A stretch of DNA of 64,000 bases from Clostridiales bacterium (GCA_012839295.1 DUNO01000048.1:347432-411431); one strand, 5' to 3'. Counted from the first letter of the stretch, positions 26,662 to 35,747 are shown. Numbers and translations are program-made. Notes: generated by a model not told the origin, from the letters alone.

Positions 26662-26776
26662 AGTTATAGACTATTTAGATTAAATATGTCTATATAATAT
26701 ACTACGGTATGTGCCTTGACTTGTCAAGTGTCAGATGGTATATTATTTACATCTTCAATCTATAAAGTCCATAACT
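26662..26776. promoter_or_regulatory. Divergent promoters with paired operators (ABC exporter / TetR)
   Basis: A 20-bp element at 26662-26681 (AGTTATAGACTATTTAGATT) is mirrored at 26757-26776 with three mismatches, one near each gene start. In the centre CTTGAC-TT-GTCAAG (26715-26728) provides back-to-back -35 boxes. For the TetR gene, TTGACT (26716-26721), a 17-nt spacer and TATATT (26739-26744) form a good promoter. The symmetric layout suggests one repressor shutting both genes. Confidence 0.6.
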
Positions 26777-26793
26777 TCTGGAGGTGATTTTGT

Positions 26794-27408
26794 TTGGATG
26801 GATTTGAAAAAAGAAGAAATGATAAGAAAAAAGCCATTATGCAGACGGCATTGGCATTGTTTGATCAATATGGGTTTGACAAGGTATCAATGACCGACAT
26901 CGCGGAAAAGGCGCATGTTTCAAGAGCATCTGTCTATAATTTTTTTGAGAGTAAGGACAATTTGCGGCGAATCATCATAAAAGATATGTTGGATGACAGC
27001 GTGGGAAAAATAAAAAAGCTGCTTGAAGAACCCAGTAACTTTATTGATAAAATCAGCGAATACATTCAAATCCGGTCTTGGTATTATGGTAAGTACAGCT
27101 TGCATTTCTTTTTTGATACGGTGGAAAGCGATCCTGAGCTCCGGCGATACTTAGACGATTTCACCGCTAACCATAAACAGCTTTTAATGCAATTCATAGA
27201 CGAAGGCAAGCAGTCCGGTGTTTTTTCACCGGATATATCCAATACCGCGATTGAAATGTATATTGAAATTTTTCAATCATACTACCTCCATAACATGCGT
27301 AACAGAGAAATCCGCGATAGATTTGAGCGCAATCCAAAATTGGCACAGGAGTTAAACATGTTGTTTCTGGACGGATTGATTCAGGGAAAAGATAATACGC
27401 AGGCTTGA
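26794..27408 (+). CDS. TetR-family regulator of the ABC exporter
   Basis: A 204-residue TetR regulator: the helix-turn-helix is AIMQTALALFDQYGFDKVSMTDIAEKAHVSRASVYNFFESKDNL (about 15-58), with an all-helical ligand domain behind. The start is TTG at 26794, nine bases after GGAGGTG. It is divergent from the exporter operon, the classic arrangement for a drug- or peptide-responsive repressor. Confidence 0.9.
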   Translation: MDGFEKRRNDKKKAIMQTALALFDQYGFDKVSMTDIAEKAHVSRASVYNFFESKDNLRRIIIKDMLDDSVGKIKKLLEEPSNFIDKISEYIQIRSWYYGKYSLHFFFDTVESDPELRRYLDDFTANHKQLLMQFIDEGKQSGVFSPDISNTAIEMYIEIFQSYYLHNMRNREIRDRFERNPKLAQELNMLFLDGLIQGKDNTQA

Positions 27409-27418
27409 TCTACCCGTC

Positions 27419-27442
27419 AAAAACTGAACTGCGGCAGTTTTT
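27419..27442 (+). terminator. Terminator of the TetR gene
   Basis: AAAAACTG (27419-27426) and CAGTTTTT (27435-27442) form a hairpin 11 nt after the stop, followed by GTTT. Confidence 0.75.
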
Positions 27443-27589
27443 GTTTCAAAGCAAGATGCGCCCGACAAGCTAAGTTTTCAGGATTTCAGGGGCATTTGAA
27501 TCGCCGCGTCCGGGAAGGCATCGGGCATTGGGATGCCGATAACCATTGCAGACTTCTAAATAGACGTAAATGCCAATCACTAAGATAAA

Positions 27590-29060
27590 GGCAGAGAACT
27601 AAGTAACAGCCTCTGCCCATCTTTTTCAATCATATCTGTTAGCCCATCCGGCAGTTTAGGAAGTAGTAAATACAGGAATTGTAGTATTTTTATATAGCAT
27701 ATTCTTTATACAAGCTTTCCCGAAGCTCTGAATCCTTTATACTTTGCTGCAGTTCTTCCATCCGCTGGTCTCTCAGCAAATGTTCTGTCAAAGTTGCAAA
27801 CCTTAATTCCCCTTCTTGTATTCCTTCTTGCTTCCCCTCTTTTCTTCCTTCCTTTCTTCCTCTGTCCTCACCTTCCCTGAAGCCCTGCTCCCTTTGATAA
27901 TTCATGGAGCTTATCATGTTCCTCCGGGCATCCTCCAGCGCTTCGTAGTAGCGCATCTCCTTCTCACTGGCCGCTGCCCTTTTGCTTCTTTCTTCCGCTG
28001 CTGCAATTGCCTTATCCATTTCCACCAACTCCTTCAACTCATCTTCATCAAGGTTACGGTCAAAATATTTCATCCAACGGTGCAGGGGATTCTTCCGGTC
28101 ATACTTCTCGCTTTTATAAAATTTCTTAAGCTCCAGGAAGTGGATTTCCTGGTCGTCACTTAGTACATCCTCCGGATGCTGGTCCACCCGGAAATGGCTG
28201 CTGATATGGAATTCCGGATAATCAAGGTAGTTGAAGTTCAGTATGTTAATCGAGATTACCTTTCCCAGCTCTTTATAGTCATCCCCGAGTCCGATTCCTG
28301 AAATGAACAGCCTCCCGTTATAGTATTGGCTGCGTTTCACAATGTTGTTTTCATCCAGCAGCTGGACCTCGATATTAACCTGTGTTCCATTTGGCAGCTT
28401 TGCCCTGATATCCAGCCTGGAGAATTTCCCTTCCGGGGTTTCCTGGGGCAGCTCCAGGTTCTCAATGATTTCTACGTCCGTAAGCTCTTCCTCCAGAACC
28501 GCATTCAGGAATGAGATCAGGCATATCTTACATTCTTCCGTTCCCATGTACTGCCGAAATAAATAATCGTTAAGGGGGTTAAGACGCTCTCCCTTGTTCT
28601 TGGCAATGTAACTGCCGCTTGTTTCTTTCACTAATAATTGCATGGTTCCCTCCTATGTGCCATGTGACATTCTCCATGTGCTTTTTCCATGTACTTTTTT
28701 CATGTTTCGCTTTCCATGTTCCATGTGCCACATCAGCAAACCGGGGATACCACAGCTTTTACGCCATCCAGAGCCTGTTTTCCTACTAAAATTATAGCAG
28801 ATACTCATAGCAGACGCAATATCCTTCACAGATCCTTCGTTGTCTCTCAAATTGCTGATGGGCTTTTACTTAATGATATAATGCTTATGGATAATAAATA
28901 GGCAGAAATGCCTGAGCCTTTAAAAACAGCCTGGGAATTGAAATAAATTAGATAATGCTATTATATCAGATTTCCGTTATGAAAACCAGTAACTTCCATC
29001 CGTCAAAACCACAAAATATACCGCTTTTTATATCAAAAATGCATAATAGGTTTTCTGTTG
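27590..29060 (-). repeat. Rpn repeat unit, copy B (about 1.5 kb)
   Basis: The unit contains the full Rpn gene and matching flanks. The left end has a GGCAGAG...CTCTGCC hairpin (27590-27617) with the same sequence as copy C at 34328-34357. The right flank (28650-29060) matches 35330-35690 with scattered differences, including CAGAGCCTG, ATTATAGCAGATACTCATAGC and GGAATTGAAATAAATTAGAT. No terminal transposon repeats or target duplications were evident. Confidence 0.7.
27690..28643 (-). CDS. Rpn-family PD-(D/E)XK nuclease / putative transposase, copy B
   Basis: A 317-residue protein. The N-terminal nuclease domain has LNPLNDYLFRQYMG, Asp78 (SRLDIRAK) and Glu92-x-Gln94 (NIEVQ), the catalytic set of the PDDEXK_2 group. 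Residues 250-280 form a run of xEG repeats (REGEDRGRKEGRKEGKQEG). Rpn proteins promote RecA-independent recombination in E. coli and some act in phage defence. An internal ATG at 27917 has GGAGG three bases upstream and would give a 75-residue C-terminal product. Confidence 0.85.
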   Translation of the reverse strand: MQLLVKETSGSYIAKNKGERLNPLNDYLFRQYMGTEECKICLISFLNAVLEEELTDVEIIENLELPQETPEGKFSRLDIRAKLPNGTQVNIEVQLLDENNIVKRSQYYNGRLFISGIGLGDDYKELGKVISINILNFNYLDYPEFHISSHFRVDQHPEDVLSDDQEIHFLELKKFYKSEKYDRKNPLHRWMKYFDRNLDEDELKELVEMDKAIAAAEERSKRAAASEKEMRYYEALEDARRNMISSMNYQREQGFREGEDRGRKEGRKEGKQEGIQEGELRFATLTEHLLRDQRMEELQQSIKDSELRESLYKEYAI

Positions 29061-29143
29061 AACAGTCTTTTTTATTCTTGACACCACCAAGCTCCTATGC
29101 TACTCTTTTATTATTAAGTACATATTGTCCGTCTTGTTTACAA

Positions 29144-29197
29144 GGCTATAGGGTTTGCTGTTTTTGATTTATAACAGCGGGTTCTATAGCCTTTTTT
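29144..29197 (+). promoter_or_regulatory. Terminator hairpin in the leader of the MATE remnant (attenuator candidate)
   Basis: GGCTATAG (29144-29151) pairs with CTATAGCC (29184-29191), and an inner stem GCTGTT/AACAGC lies between. Six T follow at once. It stands between a promoter candidate (TTGACA at 29078-29083, weak -10 TACTCT at 29101) and the ATG at 29233. A terminator in front of a drug-efflux gene suggests transcription attenuation. Confidence 0.6.
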
Positions 29198-29232
29198 GAC
29201 AGGCAAAATATCGAAAGGGAGCTTATCAAGTT

Positions 29233-29544
29233 ATGGATCAGTCTTATATGAAAGAAAAGCCAATTCTGCCTCTTTTACTGTCATTGGCAATCCCCATGAT
29301 TTTATCTATGTTAGTCAACTCTCTTTACAACATTGTAGACAGCATTTTTGTTGCAAAAATCAGTGAAGATGCGATGGCCGCTTTGTTCCTGGTCTATCCT
29401 GTACAAAATATGATCGGCTCTATTGCTGGCGCTCTGTATGGTATCAGCAATATTCCTATAGAATATCTGGATCTAATAGATAAAGTAATCAACTATGACC
29501 TTAGGAAACTTGCTGCCGGATTTCATGATAATTTCTACATATAA
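29233..29544 (+). pseudogene. MATE-family efflux transporter, N-terminal remnant
   Basis: The first 70 residues (KPILPLLLSLAIPMILSMLV, then NIVDSIFVAKISEDAMAAL and VYPVQNMIGSIAGAL) match the N terminus of MATE multidrug transporters, which normally have 12 helices and about 450 residues. After GALYGI the frame runs into unrelated sequence and stops at residue 103. The promoter side and leader are preserved while the body is deleted. Confidence 0.8.
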
Positions 29545-29579
29545 TTATTTACCGTTAATGACCTCCATTGTGTGTCTTT

Positions 29580-29614
29580 AAAAGATAGCTCTATAATTAA
29601 AAGGGCTATCTTTT
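29580..29614 (+). terminator. Terminator downstream of the MATE remnant
   Basis: AAAAGATAGC (29580-29589) pairs with GCTATCTTTT (29605-29614) and is followed by TCCTTTT. It is probably the original terminator of the deleted transporter gene. Confidence 0.75.
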
Positions 29615-29732
29615 TCCTTTTAAGAAAACATAGCCCCAATAATACTAAATCAGCTTAGATTACGATTCATCTGAGTATAGAGTATGTTAGATTTAGGCTT
29701 TTCCGCCGTCTCAGCCTTAAGCCCTAGGATTT

Positions 29733-32711
29733 TTATTCCATCTCAATCTTTTCAATAAAATATCTATTTTCTTCTGATAAAGACATTGCAATCAGCTCAC
29801 CATTTCTGTAATATAGATATTTCACCTCACCTTTTGATCTATAAGTAGATACTCCTGCAAAGGTTGAATACTGATAGGAGTATATATACTTACCCTTCAA
29901 AGCTGTGTAAAATCTATCATTCTCCAGATCAAAGGCTATATCAACAAACCCTTTGTTCAACTTACTTACATACCTCATATCCAAATTCTGATCACTTGAA
30001 CAGGAGAAAATCGTCCCGGCTCCATTGAAAATATATTTACTATCGGGCGAAATCCGCATATTGATATCCATAGCATAATCGCCATGATAAGGTGAGTCAT
30101 GACCATTACCCACAAATTCGCTATCCTTAATAACAAATGCTTCGATATCCCTAGGTGAGATATCTGTATCTATTGCATATAATTTGCTGGTAACGGGATT
30201 TAGTATAATATAACTTTGCTCCCTGATAAAGGCTGAATCCAACTCCTGCTTGGTAAGCCCGGAATACACTTTAACACTTGTCCATTGCCCTGAGCCTGAG
30301 GAAATATAGATATATCCGTCCTTATCGACCTCGATATCAAATGGATCAATATCTATATCAAACTGACTGATCAGAGACATGCTCTGAGCATCTATTATTG
30401 CTACCCCGCCTGACTGATCTCCATCAAAGACATAGGAGCTATGACCGTGCTTTAAAAGTGTGACATACAATTTACCATTCTTGTATGCGATACGTTCCGG
30501 AGGAAGATTAAGACTTAGCTCAGTTTTTGTATTCGTCCCATAATTAATCGCATATATTTTTGAATTTGCTGCATCTGCAGCATACATGATTGGTTGTTCC
30601 GGATCCATAAAAGTATCTGAAATTGCCGCATTCGCAGGTATTAAATACGTATTATTGTTGCCCGTTGTATCTCCTGTTGTTCCAGTACCATTCCCATCAC
30701 TGGTTGTACTGCTTCCCAAATCAGTAACACCGAGAGCTTCAATAAAATACGAATTATTTGCTGTTTTAGAGATTGCAACTATTTTTGGGTCTTTATAAAA
30801 GATATACTGGCCTTCCCCTTGGATTGCATAACTCTTTAATTTCCTGAAGGTTGAATAATCATACTGATTAATTACCTTACCGGAGGCTGATGTGAAAAAG
30901 GTATTCTTATCTGTTACAAATGTAATCGAGGTAAATGAGGCATCAAGCTTTGTAATATATTTCATATCATAATCGGTTGCATTACTGCACCCAAAGATTG
31001 TTCCTGCATTATTAAAGAGGTATTTACCATCTGCAGATATCTTAAAGTTAGCTGACATGGAATAACCGCCATGATAAGGAGAGTCATAACCTCCATCTAT
31101 AAAATTACCGTTCTTCACATTAAATGCATAGGTATCCATCGGGGATACCCCTGATGTAAACGAATAAATTCTATCCAAGGTCGGATGCATAGCGATGATA
31201 TCAGCATCATCAATCCATGTAGAATGCATCTCTTGTTTAGATTTCAGCGAATAGCTTTTTAAAGTGGTAATCTGCCCGGAGCCAGAGGATAAATACAAAT
31301 ATCCATCTCTGCTGACAGCAATTCCATAGGGATCCGTTGCAACATCAAATTGTCCCTTTATCTTAAAAGTATTCAAATCAATGATTGCTACTGCTCCATC
31401 CTGTTTTTCATCAGAAGTATACGGGCTGTGGGGTTTTTTCACCAACGTAACATACAGACATTTATCATCCACCGCCATTCGTTCGGGAGAAAAATCAAAA
31501 GAAATACTTGCCTCTTCTCCTGTCAGATAATTTACCTTATGTAATTTCTTATTCTCTTTATCTGTAATATACAGATAGGTATCCTTCGAGTCCATCAACG
31601 CATCCGTTACCTTATAACCGAGCTTAACTCCTTCAACATCCGGAGAAGCCTCTGCAACAGAGAATTTCCCCACCGATACGGAATCCGCAATTCTTCTGGC
31701 CGCATTTTGCCACTTGTTCATATCTTTCTTTTCACAGGCAAAGGTGCAATAAAATAATCTATTATTTACCACGGTATAAAGATTTAAAGAATAAACCTTG
31801 CCATCACTATTCTTAGAAATCACTTCATAATAACCAACCGTTGTTCTATTCGTTTCTTTTATACTGGTACTTAATAGTTTATCACTGCTCTCAAGATAAT
31901 CACTTTTATTTTTATTGATAGCTATATCTTTTATTAAATCATTAATCATACCCTTATCTACTTTTACGTCATCAGAATAATAAAAAGCCAACATCGCATT
32001 CGCACTATCATTCGTGTAAGCAGAATCAGGTAAATCCTCCCCGGCAAATTCAGCTTTGATCTCATTCTGATCCATCCTTGTAAATGATTCGGGCACAAGT
32101 GCTTGAACCTTATCCGAGTAAACTGTTTTCTTACTAAGCTGTGTTTCATCAAAAAGATTTGTAAGATCTTTTAATAAACGCTTATCCGTATTAACACTAA
32201 ACGGCTTTGCCTTGTTTCCTATGACTTTAACATTGAAATATGTAAAGATTTTCTTACCAAACACCTTATCAACAATGCCTTGCATAGGTATGTATATTTC
32301 TCCACGAATCTTCCGGGCCGGTTCTGAAAGCTTGATATTCTTTCCATTCATACTCATATTCTTGCTTCCCAGTTTTAGCTTACAGGTCTTGCGCCCATAT
32401 TTAACCGTGATTACATTGGATTTCTTATTTAGCTTCATATCTGCTTTGAAAGTTGTTGCAGCAAATGTCATTGGTATTAGTGTAGTTTTGTCATCCACAA
32501 CCGGTACACTTAGCGGATTCGAAGAATTAACCCAAACCTGTTTATTGTTTACAAAGGCCTTGCTGGAATTGGTACAGATAACTACCGAATTGTTTAGCCG
32601 CTTCTTTAAGGTGTCTGTTGCTGCATCGACTTTTGCCGGCAACATTGTAAATAGCATTGTAATCTGGCATGTAATAATGATCAGTGCCAAGATTTGTTTT
32701 TTTATTTTCAT
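29733..32711 (-). CDS. Secreted stalk-domain protein with duplicated beta-propeller
   Basis: About 992 residues. A signal peptide (KKQILALIIITCQITMLF to AKVDAA) is followed by a copper-amine-oxidase N-terminal-like stalk domain (about 40-160, including LIPMTFAATTF and GRKTCKLKLG). A middle region of about 200 residues follows. Then come two homologous segments of about 290 residues each. Both carry the blocks FxPERxA, SSGSGQ, GxDSPYHGxYxM and GAGTIFxCS. A T/G-rich linker (TTSDGNGTGTTGDTTGNN) separates them. Start chosen at ATG 32711 after AGGG. Function unknown; a cell-surface binding role is likely. Confidence 0.75.
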   Translation of the reverse strand: MKIKKQILALIIITCQITMLFTMLPAKVDAATDTLKKRLNNSVVICTNSSKAFVNNKQVWVNSSNPLSVPVVDDKTTLIPMTFAATTFKADMKLNKKSNVITVKYGRKTCKLKLGSKNMSMNGKNIKLSEPARKIRGEIYIPMQGIVDKVFGKKIFTYFNVKVIGNKAKPFSVNTDKRLLKDLTNLFDETQLSKKTVYSDKVQALVPESFTRMDQNEIKAEFAGEDLPDSAYTNDSANAMLAFYYSDDVKVDKGMINDLIKDIAINKNKSDYLESSDKLLSTSIKETNRTTVGYYEVISKNSDGKVYSLNLYTVVNNRLFYCTFACEKKDMNKWQNAARRIADSVSVGKFSVAEASPDVEGVKLGYKVTDALMDSKDTYLYITDKENKKLHKVNYLTGEEASISFDFSPERMAVDDKCLYVTLVKKPHSPYTSDEKQDGAVAIIDLNTFKIKGQFDVATDPYGIAVSRDGYLYLSSGSGQITTLKSYSLKSKQEMHSTWIDDADIIAMHPTLDRIYSFTSGVSPMDTYAFNVKNGNFIDGGYDSPYHGGYSMSANFKISADGKYLFNNAGTIFGCSNATDYDMKYITKLDASFTSITFVTDKNTFFTSASGKVINQYDYSTFRKLKSYAIQGEGQYIFYKDPKIVAISKTANNSYFIEALGVTDLGSSTTSDGNGTGTTGDTTGNNNTYLIPANAAISDTFMDPEQPIMYAADAANSKIYAINYGTNTKTELSLNLPPERIAYKNGKLYVTLLKHGHSSYVFDGDQSGGVAIIDAQSMSLISQFDIDIDPFDIEVDKDGYIYISSGSGQWTSVKVYSGLTKQELDSAFIREQSYIILNPVTSKLYAIDTDISPRDIEAFVIKDSEFVGNGHDSPYHGDYAMDINMRISPDSKYIFNGAGTIFSCSSDQNLDMRYVSKLNKGFVDIAFDLENDRFYTALKGKYIYSYQYSTFAGVSTYRSKGEVKYLYYRNGELIAMSLSEENRYFIEKIEME

Positions 32712-32718
32712 TTTATTC

Positions 32719-32802
32719 CCTGTGCCTTTCAATTTTTTGATGACCTATTCAAAAAATTGAATAGGCCTGAATGAAAAGGTTGAAAATGTTCTTTTTTCAA
32801 CC
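32719..32802 (-). promoter_or_regulatory. Repeated two-hairpin leader element, copy 1
   Basis: Read on the minus strand the element has hairpin 1 (GGTTGAAAA with TTTTCAACC, 7-nt loop), hairpin 2 (CCTATTC with GAATAGG), then CATCAAAAAATTGAAAGGCA just before the gene start. Copy 2 stands at 37803-37901. A GGGAGG and TTG open a 23-codon leader ORF (32800 to 32729) starting MKKEHFQ. The 230 bp upstream of it hold nothing I recognise. Confidence 0.65.
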
Positions 32803-33034
32803 TATCCTCCCGATGTAAAATATTTCCCCTCATGAATGAGATTAGTTTGTGATGAGATATGGCGTAGCATACGGCTATCTTAATATTACATATCAGACGG
32901 GAAAAGACAATTAAAATTGAGGGAAAATACCGTGTGAGTTAATGGGATTAGAAGACAAAAAAGGAAGATATGTAGGGATATGGTTATGGGGGAAAATTCA
33001 GGAAATCAAGACCCACCCCTTTCCTTCGCCTCTG

Positions 33035-33086
33035 TTGACCACCCCGCTGCATCATGGTATACTGTCAGCATACCCATATGGGTATG
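33035..33086 (+). promoter_or_regulatory. csoR promoter with CsoR operator
   Basis: -35 TTGACC (33035-33040), a 17-nt spacer, -10 TATACT (33058-33063). The perfect 18-bp palindrome CATACCCATATGGGTATG (33069-33086) follows at the start region. It fits the CsoR pattern ATACCC-n4-GGGTAT, so copper-dependent autorepression is likely. Confidence 0.85.
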
Positions 33087-33101
33087 TTGGGAGGTGACAA
33101 T

Positions 33102-33377
33102 ATGCGCCAGTGCATGGATGTTGATAATTTACACAGGCGGCTTAATAAAATTATAGGACAGGTCAAGGCCATTGATAAAATGGTGGAGGAGGATGTTCCC
33201 TGTGAAGAGATCCTAATCCAAATCAATGCGGCAAAAAGCGCCTTGCATAAGGTTGGGCAGGTTATTTTAGAGGGGCATTTGAATCACTGTGTCCGCGAGG
33301 GAATCGAACATGGGGATGCTGATAAAACCATTGCCGACTTTGCCAAAGCGGTCGAACACTTTTCAAGAATGACATAA
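33102..33377 (+). CDS. csoR: CsoR-type copper-sensing repressor
   Basis: A 91-residue all-helical repressor. The copper ligands are present as Cys34, His59 and Cys63 (VPCEEIL, GHLNHCV), the Cys-His-Cys set of true CsoR. The start at ATG 33102 follows GGGAGG; a longer frame from 33054 runs through the operator. It should release DNA when Cu(I) binds and thus control itself and the ATPase downstream. Confidence 0.92.
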   Translation: MRQCMDVDNLHRRLNKIIGQVKAIDKMVEEDVPCEEILIQINAAKSALHKVGQVILEGHLNHCVREGIEHGDADKTIADFAKAVEHFSRMT

Positions 33378-33429
33378 TTATCTAATTTCAAAGGGCAGTT
33401 GCTTTCATTAATGCAGCTGTCTTTTTTTG

Positions 33430-33481
33430 TTGACAAGGTATACCCATAGGGGTAAACTGTGCCTATACCCCCATGGGTATA
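33430..33481 (+). promoter_or_regulatory. Copper ATPase promoter with two CsoR operators
   Basis: -35 TTGACA (33430-33435), a 17-nt spacer and -10 TAAACT (33453-33458). Operators TATACCCATAGGGGTA (33439-33454) and TATACCCCCATGGGTATA (33464-33481) flank the -10. Confidence 0.8.
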
Positions 33482-33501
33482 TAAGGGAGCGGATTATATT
33501 A

Positions 33502-34299
33502 TTGAAATTCTTTACTGACGAGGACAAACGGACTGTTTTGTTCCGCTGGGCTACCTGGATTGTTATCATCGCGCTTCTTTCTGCCATCGCTACCTGGTTT
33601 GTAACCGGTGAAATTATCCGCTCGGTTACTATACTGGTTGTATTCTACCCCTGCGCTTTGGTGCTGGCTACCCCCACTGCCATTATGGCGGGAATCGGAA
33701 ATGCCACCAGATACGGAATCCTTATCCGGGAGGGTGATGCGCTGGAGCGGCTCGCCAAGATCAAACGTATTGCCTTTGATAAAACTGGAACCCTGACCTA
33801 TGGCAAACCCGTCGTAACCCAAATAATTAGCATAGATCCCAAAGTAGGCGAAGCCCTGCTGCTGGAGCTTGCAGGCATCAATAATATAAAGGCCGGCTGC
33901 CTGCCGGAAAATAAGCTGGAGGCCATCCAGGTTTATCAGCAAAAAAACGAACCAGTCTGCATGGTTGGTGATGGGATTAACGATGCTCCGGCACTTAAAA
34001 CCGCCTATGTGGGAATTGCGATGGGCAGTATCGGAAGTGATATTGCAGTCGACGCTGCCGATATAGTTCTTGTCGGTGACGACATTAAGGAAATCCCCCA
34101 TCTTTTGCAGCTTGCAAAAAAAACCATGCAAACAATTAACATTAACCTCGCTGCCTCCATGGCACTCAACTTTATCGCTATTGGCCTTGCTATCACAGGA
34201 GTTCTAAATCCGGTAGTAGGCGCATTGGTACATAATATCGGCTCCGTGGCGGTAATCATTAATTCCTCCCTGTTACTCAAATGGAGAAATGAAAAATGA
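33502..34299 (+). pseudogene. Copper P-type ATPase, internally deleted
   Basis: 265 residues instead of about 700-800. Present: helix 4 with YPCALVLATP (49-58, CPC changed to YPC), phosphorylation motif DKTGTLT (Asp93), the hinge GDGINDAPA (156-164) and the last two helices. Missing: the metal-binding domain, the first helices, the actuator domain with TGE, and nearly all of the nucleotide-binding domain including the HP motif (junction near LELAGINNIK, residues 121-130). The frame is open but a pump cannot work this way. TTG start at 33502, GGGAG upstream. Confidence 0.75.
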
Positions 34300-34327
34300 A
34301 TTTTCCATAATAGCTGTAACAAGATAA

Positions 34328-35690
34328 AGGCAGAGAACTAAATAACAGTCTCTGCCTAACCTTTTCCATTATATCTGTTAGCTCATCCGATAGCTTCGTG
34401 AATTGTAAATACAAAGGTCATGATATCCTTATATACCATATTCCCGATATAATCTTTCCCGAAGCTCCGAATCCTTTATACTTTGTTGCAGCTCTTCCAT
34501 CCGCTTATCTCTCAACAAATGCTCTGTCAGAGTTGCAAATCTTAACTCACCTTCCTTGAAGCCCTGCTCCCTTTGATAATTCATGGAGCTTATCATGTTC
34601 CTCCGGGCATCCTCCAGCGCTTCATAGTAGCGCATCTCCTTCTCGCTGGCTGCCGCTCTTTTGCTTCTTTCTTCTGCCGTCGCAATCGCTTTATCCATCT
34701 TCACCAACTCCTTTAATTCCTCTTCCTCAAGGTTACGGTCAAAATATTTCATCCAACGGTGCAGGGGGGGCTTCCGGTCATAGGTCTCGCTTTTATAGAA
34801 CTTCTTAAGCTCCAGGAAGTGGATCTCCTGGTCATCAGACAGAACCATCTCTGGATGCTGGTCCACCCGGAAATGGCTGCTGATATGGAATTCCGGATAA
34901 TCAAAGTAATTGAAGTTCAATATATTGATTGAAATCACCTTCCTCAGCTCCTTGTAATCGTCCCCAAGTCCGATTCCTGAGATGAACAGCCTCCCATTAT
35001 AGTACTGGCCCCGTTTTACGATATTGTCTTCGTTCAGCAGCTGGACCTCGATATTAACCTGCGTCCCATTCGGCAGCTTTGCCCTGATGTCCAGCCTGGC
35101 GAACTTCCCTTCCGGAGTCTCCTGTGGAAGTTCCAGGTTCTTAATGATTTCTACGCCCGTGAGCTCTTCTTCCAACACCGCATTTAGGAACGAGATTAGA
35201 CATATCTTGCATTCCTCCGTCCCCATATACTGCTTAAAAAGGTAATCATTTAAGGGATTCAGACGTTCCCCTTGGCTCTTGGCAATGTAGCCACCACTTG
35301 TTTCTTTCACTAATAATTGCATCGTTTCCTCCTCTGTGCCTCATCAGCAAACCGGGAGATACTGTGTTTCCATGCCATACAGAGCCTTTTTTCTACTAAA
35401 ATTATAGCAGATACTCATAGCAGGCGCAATATCCTTCCAAAGCTTTTGGCAGATCTTCCAGCCGCTGACGGGTTCTTTCTTTAATGATGATAATTCTTGT
35501 GGTGATCAATAGGCAGAAATGCCTGAGGCTTTAACATACAGCCCGGGAATTGAAATAAATTAGATGATGTTATTATAGCAGAATCCTACAATAGGATCCA
35601 GAGATTTCCACCCGTCAATATCACGAAAAATACAAGTTTTTGTAGCAAAAATACACAACCGTTTTTACGGTAAATTCAAGAAACCATTTG
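34328..35690 (-). repeat. Rpn repeat unit, copy C (about 1.36 kb)
   Basis: Same structure as copy B: end hairpin AGGCAGAGA...TCTCTGCCT (34328-34357), the Rpn gene, and a 5' flank matching copy B to about 35690. It separates the copper genes from the carbohydrate locus. Confidence 0.7.
34429..35322 (-). CDS. Rpn-family PD-(D/E)XK nuclease / putative transposase, copy C
   Basis: A 297-residue homologue of copy B with the same catalytic residues (ARLDIRAK and NIEVQ). The two proteins are near-identical except for point changes and the loss of 20 residues of xEG repeats (QGFKEGELRF instead of QGFREGED...QEGELRF). An internal ATG at 34596 again follows GGAGG closely and would give a 55-residue C-terminal product. 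Confidence 0.85.
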   Translation of the reverse strand: MQLLVKETSGGYIAKSQGERLNPLNDYLFKQYMGTEECKICLISFLNAVLEEELTGVEIIKNLELPQETPEGKFARLDIRAKLPNGTQVNIEVQLLNEDNIVKRGQYYNGRLFISGIGLGDDYKELRKVISINILNFNYFDYPEFHISSHFRVDQHPEMVLSDDQEIHFLELKKFYKSETYDRKPPLHRWMKYFDRNLEEEELKELVKMDKAIATAEERSKRAAASEKEMRYYEALEDARRNMISSMNYQREQGFKEGELRFATLTEHLLRDKRMEELQQSIKDSELRERLYREYGI

Positions 35691-35747
35691 CGTATCCACG
35701 GCTAGGACTATTGCTTCTGGGACATATGAAGTCAGTCATTCAGAGAA

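Noticed and set aside
33499..34131. A 210-codon open frame on the minus strand within the copper ATPase region
   Set aside because: The plus-strand frame carries DKTGTLT and GDGINDAP, so the minus frame is only its complement.
27590..35690. Direct repeats suggestive of a transposon or CRISPR-like array
   Set aside because: The repeats are long, dispersed copies of one nuclease gene with flanks; no terminal inverted repeats, target duplications or short spaced repeats were seen.
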